64,000 bases of DNA. Origin: Symbiodinium natans (Eukaryota > Sar > Dinophyceae > Suessiales > Symbiodiniaceae). The translations under genes were made by a program, and so were the position numbers. The notes beneath the pieces were generated by a model that was not told the origin of the DNA, searched no databases, and saw only the letters and a list, made by a program, of their open reading frames with translations. Location of the stretch: assembly GCA_905221605.1 (NCBI GenBank), contig CAJNDS010002279.1:1338084-1402083 (forward strand), given 5' to 3'. Position 1 is the stretch's first letter. Each line of letters begins with the position of its first letter. Shown in pieces: positions 59,606 through 64,000 of the stretch.

Positions 59606-62600
59606 GTGGATGTCATCCTCATCGGTGCCGGTGTGATGAGCGCCACCGCTCGTTGGCGAAATCAGAGTTGCGCTGGCGGGTTTAGGCTTTAGGGCTTAGG
59701 TGTGGGTTTAGGATTTAGGGTATAGGGTGTAGGGTTTAGGGTGTAGGGTTTGGGTTTCGGGTGTCCTTCTCAGGTGCCCTTATCCACTTAGTTGCTTAAG
59801 AACCGGAAAAAAATCCTAAACCCTAAGCCCTAAACCCTAAACGAGAGGTGATAATTTAGGGTTTAGGGCCCTTGCACCCTCGGGCTGCCACACGCGCCGC
59901 TGAACAAAGGTCGGCCTGATGCTGAAGGAGTCCGGGAAGTGCATGTAGGGTTTAGGGTTTAATTAGGGTTTAGGGTTTAGGGTTTAGGGTTTAGGTTTAG
60001 GGTTTAGGGTTTAAGGTTGAGGGTGCGGAGGCGGAGGGTCTCGAGGGGCTGAGTGCTAGGACTGTATTTGGGCTGAGGGTTTTCAGGAAGTAGGGTTTGG
60101 CATACTCTTTGGGGGGATTCAACTCCAAATACGGGCTGAGTGCTTAGGTAAGTATGCTGGGCTGAGGTGTTTAGCTGGGCTTGCTCTTATGGGTTTTTCC
60201 ACCCCCAACTAAACTCTTAGCCCTAAACCCTAAACCCTAAACCCTGAACCCTAGACCCTAAACCCTAAACCCTAAACCCTAAACCCTAAACCCTAAACCC
60301 TAAACCTTCAACCCCGAGCCTCCACCTTCAGCCCGAAGCCTCTGAAGCTCGAACCTTCCCAAAAGGAGCCCAGGGAGCCCAACGGTAGACCCAGAGTAGG
60401 CGCTTGTTCCCCTGTTTAGGGTTTAGGGTTTAGGGTTTAGGGTTTAGGGTTTAGGGTTTAGGGTTTAGGGTTTAGGGTTTAGGGTTTAGGGTTCCCTTTA
60501 TATGCCCCTTTAGACCAAAAAAGGGCACCCCTTCTTGTTGCTGGGTTACTCTACTTCCTAGCCATCTGCCCCTGAACTATGAACTATTCCCCAAGCCATG
60601 TAACCATCCCTGGTTGCAATTTCAGGCACCTTCCTTGCATGTGTATACTACAAAGCAACCCTATCAACCTTATAAACCCTACAAAGCCCACAAACCTTCT
60701 CAACCCCATAAACCTCATAAACCCTGTGAACCCTACCTACCAACCCTATAAACCCTACACACGCCATAAACCCTATAAACCAACCCTATAAACCCTATAA
60801 ACGCTATCAACCCTAATTATCAGCCCTATTAACCCTAACCACCCAAAAACCCATGAGGAGCTGCGGCACTAAACCCTAAACCCTGAACCCTAAACCCTAA
60901 GCCTTTAACCCTAAACCCTAAACCCTAAACCCTCAACCCCACACACCCATGAGGAGCTGCAGCCCAACTGGAAGATGATGATGTTTGAGCGCCTCGGCGC
61001 GCCGGGTGAGGAGAGCTCCAACGGCTTCAACAACGCAGGCGCCCGGGAGGGGCGGCTTTGTTCGGCTGGAACTTTCTACCAGGACGGGCTATTGGGCCCT
61101 ATAATCCCCATAATCAACCCTATATCGGGCCTTTTTGAGGGGGTGATAGGGTATAATAGCCCGTCCTGGTAATGCCCCCCGAAGAGCAGCCCCGCTTGGG
61201 TAGTTGTTTTATATTTGGGGTCCCTGGCGGGGTCCTTAGTTTAAGCGTGCCGTGCTATATTTTGGACCTGAACCCTCAGTCACTCAACGCCTTCAGCGAT
61301 GAGCCCCTCGTCCAGTCGCCCCCACTCTAAACCTCGTACACCGCGAGTAGGTTAGGGTTTAGGGTTCAGGGTTCAGGGTTCAGGGTTTAGGGTTTAGGGT
61401 GTAGGGCTTAGGGTTGACGGTTTAGGGTTTCGGGTTTAGGGTCTAGGGCAGTAGGATCCTGACCAAAAATCGGATGCCCAAAGGCGTCAGTTCTCTCACT
61501 GATCCTCCCTTCGGAGGTATGTTTTTATTTGAGGCCAGGACCCAGACTGGGTTCAGGGTTTAGGGCTTAGGGTTAAGGGTTCAGGGCTTAGGGTTTAGGG
61601 TTTAGGGTTTAGGGTTTAGGGTTTAGGATTTAGGGCCAGGATCCGGCGTAGGCCCTGATTCCCATGATTTTGGGGCTTAGGTGCCTCATAAGCACCCTCT
61701 GAGCCAACAAAAAGCACCCTCTGTTATTCCTGAGGAGAAGTTCCACCGACGGGTTGGCAGTGGTGGTTGAAGCCGTGGACCCTAAACTTGGGATGTTCCC
61801 CCTTATACTAACAGCTCCTTAATGGGAAGGGGGGGGGGGGGGGCTACTAGACCCTATTAAGGACTGTTTTATAATCCCAATCTTAAGCACTAAGCAGCAT
61901 CGCAAGAAATCCTAAACCCTCCACTCTGACAGGCACCGGCCACGCCGGCTTTATGGAGCCACTGGTCTGAAAAAATGACACGAACAAGTCACATCTTGAA
62001 GGTGCATCTTTTTTTTTATTTTACCGGGCGCAAAAGGGGGGTAGAGGATTGAGGGTTGAGAGTGCAAGAAGGGGCCCAGCCCTCAAGCTTGTGGTCGTGC
62101 CGTGACGTCTGACACCTTTGCTTCAAATACCCGGCACATCCCTGACCGAGGCCCAACTACACGAAAGAAGTGAAGAATTCGGACGGCACACTCAAGACGG
62201 TGACGACTGACAAGGTTGAGTCCTCTGGGCGGCACTGGTGTACTTGGAAGCCCTTGTGACTTAGTAAGTCTACCTAGTATCCCCTAGAATTCCCTTTATA
62301 ACCATCCCCAGAATCACAACCTGCTAATCCTACTTGCTACTTCGAAACTGCTTCCAAGCAAGGAGTCTTGTGGGCGCATGGCCCTCTACAAAGTCAGGTA
62401 AACCCTACCATGACAGGCGGTTTGACCCTGAAACCTCTTTAAACAAGCCTTTGTAGCGTTGATTACGGGGATTGCAAGGCCACCCCCTTAAACCCCAAAC
62501 CCTAAACCCTAAATCCTAAACCCCAAACCCTAAACCCCTGGTAGTCTGTACGGTTTGAGGTTCGGGGTTTTGCCACGCATGTTTGTGTTTACATGCTTCT

Positions 62601-64000
62601 CATCGGACACCGATGTGAGCTCCGAGGCACGTGTGCGAGCAGTTCCTCTCCAGCCGCCAGTACTGGGAGTACCTTACGAAGAAGGGGTATCTTCCCAAGC
62701 CGGACTGGTCCCTTCCCTAAACCCTAAACCCTAAACCCTAAACCCTAAACCCTAAACCCTAAACCCTAAACCCTAGACCCTAGACCCTAGACCCTAGACC
62801 CTAAACCCTAAACCCTAAACCCAGAACCCTAAGCTGCCCTAAACCACCCTAAACCCACAAGATTCGTGATGAAGTTTACCACCACTAAGCCACTCCCTGA
62901 TCACCCCTACACCGCCCTCCGCCCCACACCCCTAGACCACGGACCCTATAAACCCCATACTATAAACCCTGTCAGTCCTATGAACCCTATAAACCCTTCA
63001 AACTCTATGAATCCTATAAACCCAATAAACCCTATAAACCCCAGAGACACTATGAATCCTATAAAGCCTATAAACTCCTATAAACCCCACAAACCCCATA
63101 AAGCAGAAAAAACAAGCTCATAAACCCTACAAAACCCGATAAACCCCAGAAACCAGAAAAGGAAACTCACACCCCACAAACCAGAAAAAAACTCATAAAC
63201 CCTGTACAGCCTATAAAACCAATAGACCACAAACAATCCTTTAAACCCATTATTCCTATAAACCCTACAAGCCAGAAAAACAAAAAAACAACAAGAAGAA
63301 GCTCTAAACCCCATACATCCTATAAACCCCAATAAATCCTATAAACCCTATGAAGCTTATGAATCTTACGCAGGACACGTGGATCCACCAGACAAACCAC
63401 ATCGCGCTGGGAGTTGGACAGGACCGAACCCCAATAAAAAAACCAAACGCCAAGCCCAAAGCTCTGAACCCTGAAGCCTTGGCTTGGGGTTTGGGGTTAT
63501 GGTTCAGGGTTCAGGGTTCAGGGTTCAGGGTTTAGGGTTTAGGGTTTAGGGTTTAGGGTTTAGGGTTTAGGGTTTAGGGTTTAGGGTTCAGGGTTTGGGG
63601 TTTAGGGTTTAGGGTTTAGGGTTTAATTAAGGTTTACGGTTTCCCAAGTCAAGGGTTTCCCAGGTTTAGGGTTCAGGGTTCAAGGTTCAGGGTTTAAATC
63701 AAAAGCTCTGAACCCTGAACCTTAACCCTAAACTTTAATGCCTAGATCCTACAGACAGGTTCGAAAATGTCCTTAAACCCCACCGGAAATCCTTTCAGGG
63801 CTTAGGGTTTCGGGTTGTAGGGTTTAGGGTTCAGGGTTTACAGTGCTTAGGGTTTACATGCTACTTCTGCACTTCTAGCAGGACCAGGTGGAATTCATCA
63901 AGAAGCGCTACGAGGCGATGAAGGAGCGCCGGAGGGATTTAGGGATGAGAGTCTCTAAGCCCTAAACCCGAAAGCCTAAACCCCAAACCCCAAACCCTAA
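59606..64000 (+). CDS. mqo: malate:quinone oxidoreductase, N-terminal part, at least eight exons
   Basis: Exons: 59,606-59,647 VDVILIGAGVMSAT; 59,910-59,927 VGLMLK; 60,954-61,038 ELQPNWKMMMFERLG, then GEESSNGFNNA; 61,933-61,957 GTGHAGFM; 62,151-62,219 PNYTKEVKNSDGTLK; 62,627-62,702 HVCEQFLSSRQYWEYL, then KKGYLPKP; 63,374-63,421 DTWIHQTNHIALGVGQ; 63,882-about 63,940 DQVEFIKKRYEAMKER. All phases match. The FAD-binding GAGxMSAT, the EESSNGxNNAGTGH block, NYT, QFxxSRQYW and FxKKRYE are hallmarks of the Mqo family, a FAD enzyme that oxidises malate to oxaloacetate and passes electrons to quinone at the inner mitochondrial membrane. Modelled donors are GC, GA, GC, GC, GT, GA and GA. The N-terminal exon(s) with a targeting peptide are not identified and the gene leaves the window on the right. 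Confidence 0.8.
60215..60310. repeat. CCCTAAA array in mqo intron 2
   Basis: About 13 units inside the modelled intron 59,928-60,953. Confidence 0.93.
60386..60561. mobile_element. family B element (B5) containing a telomeric array
   Basis: Left end TAGACCCAGAGTAGGCGC, right end GGGTTACTCTACTTCCTAG, core TTCCCTTTATATGCCCC and AAAAAAGGGCACCCC. Where other copies have TTTAGGTTCCC, this one has about 11 TTTAGGG units (60,415-60,491) followed by TTCCC. Confidence 0.8.
60655..60840. repeat. CCCTATAAA/CCTATCAA repeats in mqo intron 2
   Basis: Degenerate units of about nine bases (ACCCTATAA, ACCCTATCA, ACCTTATAA), like those at 1,970-2,110 and 62,940-63,360. Confidence 0.85.
60849..60963. repeat. 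CCCTAAA array between direct copies spanning an exon boundary
   Basis: 60,849-60,867 and 60,945-60,963 match in 18 of 19 bases (ACCCATGAGGAGCTGC, then GGC or AGC). A CCCTAAA array lies between. The second copy contains the modelled 3' splice site (CATGAG, then GAGCTGCAG) of mqo exon 3, so the acceptor exists twice. Confidence 0.9.
61040..61200. mobile_element. inverted-repeat element O at the start of mqo intron 3
   Basis: ACCAGGACGGGCTATT (61,078-61,093) and its perfect complement (61,155-61,170). Outside these, GGGGCGGCTTTGTTCGG on the left and CCGAAGAGCAGCCCCGC on the right are imperfectly inverted, so the full element is about 160 bp. It begins next to the modelled GC donor at 61,039. 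Confidence 0.75.
61345..61630. repeat. TTTAGGG tracts in mqo intron 3
   Basis: 61,353-61,448 and 61,552-61,632, with TTCAGGG and TTAAGGG variants. Confidence 0.9.
61634..61735. mobile_element. family B-like element (B6), diverged
   Basis: GGATCCGGCGTAGGCCCTGAT, TTAGGTGCCTCATAAGC and AAAAGCACCC follow the family B order. The right end is degraded (TTATTCCTGAGG). Confidence 0.5.
61789..61880. mobile_element. family H element (H5) with a G run
   Basis: TTGGGATGTTCCCCCTTATAC and TAACAGCTCCTTAATGGGA on the left; TTAAGGACTGTTTTATAATCC and CAA on the right. A G15 run lies in the loop. In mqo intron 3. Confidence 0.75.
62490..62835. repeat. CCCTAAA arrays around mqo exon 6
   Basis: A short array at 62,488-62,538 lies in intron 5. 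62,715-62,835 (about 16 units, including five CCCTAGA) starts 12 bp after the modelled end of exon 6. Confidence 0.93.
62940..63360. repeat. CCCTATAAA-type repeats in mqo intron 6
   Basis: Degenerate nine-base units (ACCCTATAA, ACCCCATAA, ATCCTATAA) fill most of the 670-nt intron before exon 7. Open frames here are repeat-derived. Confidence 0.88.
63490..63870. repeat. TTTAGGG array and variants in mqo intron 7
   Basis: 63,490-63,625 (about 19 units, TTCAGGG at the left edge), then scattered TTCAGGG/CCCTGAA units to 63,845. Confidence 0.92.

Overview
The window looks like nuclear DNA of a dinoflagellate, probably of the Suessiales (Symbiodinium/Polarella) type; the rank below dinoflagellate is a guess. 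The evidence is: the telomere unit TTTAGGG/CCCTAAA scattered through the whole window in both orientations; genes cut into small exons, with introns that start with GT, GC or GA and end in AG; short inverted-repeat elements that behave as introns (introners); and a malate:quinone oxidoreductase gene, which this lineage uses in its mitochondria. Neither end is a chromosome end, because arrays of both orientations alternate throughout.

Layout. 1-4,700: telomere-like arrays, a 230-bp inverted-repeat element carrying a second one inside it, a G-rich minisatellite and one short open frame (2,749-2,997). 4,712-8,905: a UvrD/FBH1-like superfamily 1 DNA helicase gene, reconstructed here as nine exons that sum to 2,013 nt (670 codons plus stop) with all phases matching. 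Its introns hold elements, telomeric repeats, a microsatellite and a 46-bp tandem duplication. 8,906-18,200: arrays (the longest, about 410 bp, at 12,485-12,898), elements and isolated exon-like islands. 18,284-19,600: a candidate Cys-rich gene split by an element with a perfect 4-bp target duplication. 20,000-33,800: arrays, simple repeats, a 30-bp minisatellite and more islands. 33,892-34,779: an intact intronless gene for a secreted Cys-rich protein with five repeats. 35,000-41,460: arrays and elements. 41,568-43,349: two adjacent protein-kinase-like units, the first broken and the second nearly complete. 43,400-59,600: arrays with several homogenised variant units, a small zinc-finger-like frame (50,004-50,279), exon-like islands and a 780-bp AT-rich block. 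59,606-64,000 (running off the right edge): a malate:quinone oxidoreductase gene with at least eight exons, two of them only 18 and 25 nt long.

Main result. Element families with terminal inverted repeats (named A to O here) recur across the window. At three places an element sits in coding sequence, is flanked by a perfect 4-bp duplication (GATC, GAGT or GAAT), and can be removed as a GA...AG intron. In this model the first target-site copy supplies the GA donor, the element's own end supplies the AG acceptor, and the reading frame is restored exactly. A second layer of dynamics is telomeric: at three places a telomeric array lies between direct copies of 15-23 bp of unique sequence, as expected if repeats were added at staggered breaks. 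Elsewhere arrays seem to have grown out of a TTTAGG seed inside an element. All gene models come from reading the sequence only; no transcript or database search was available.
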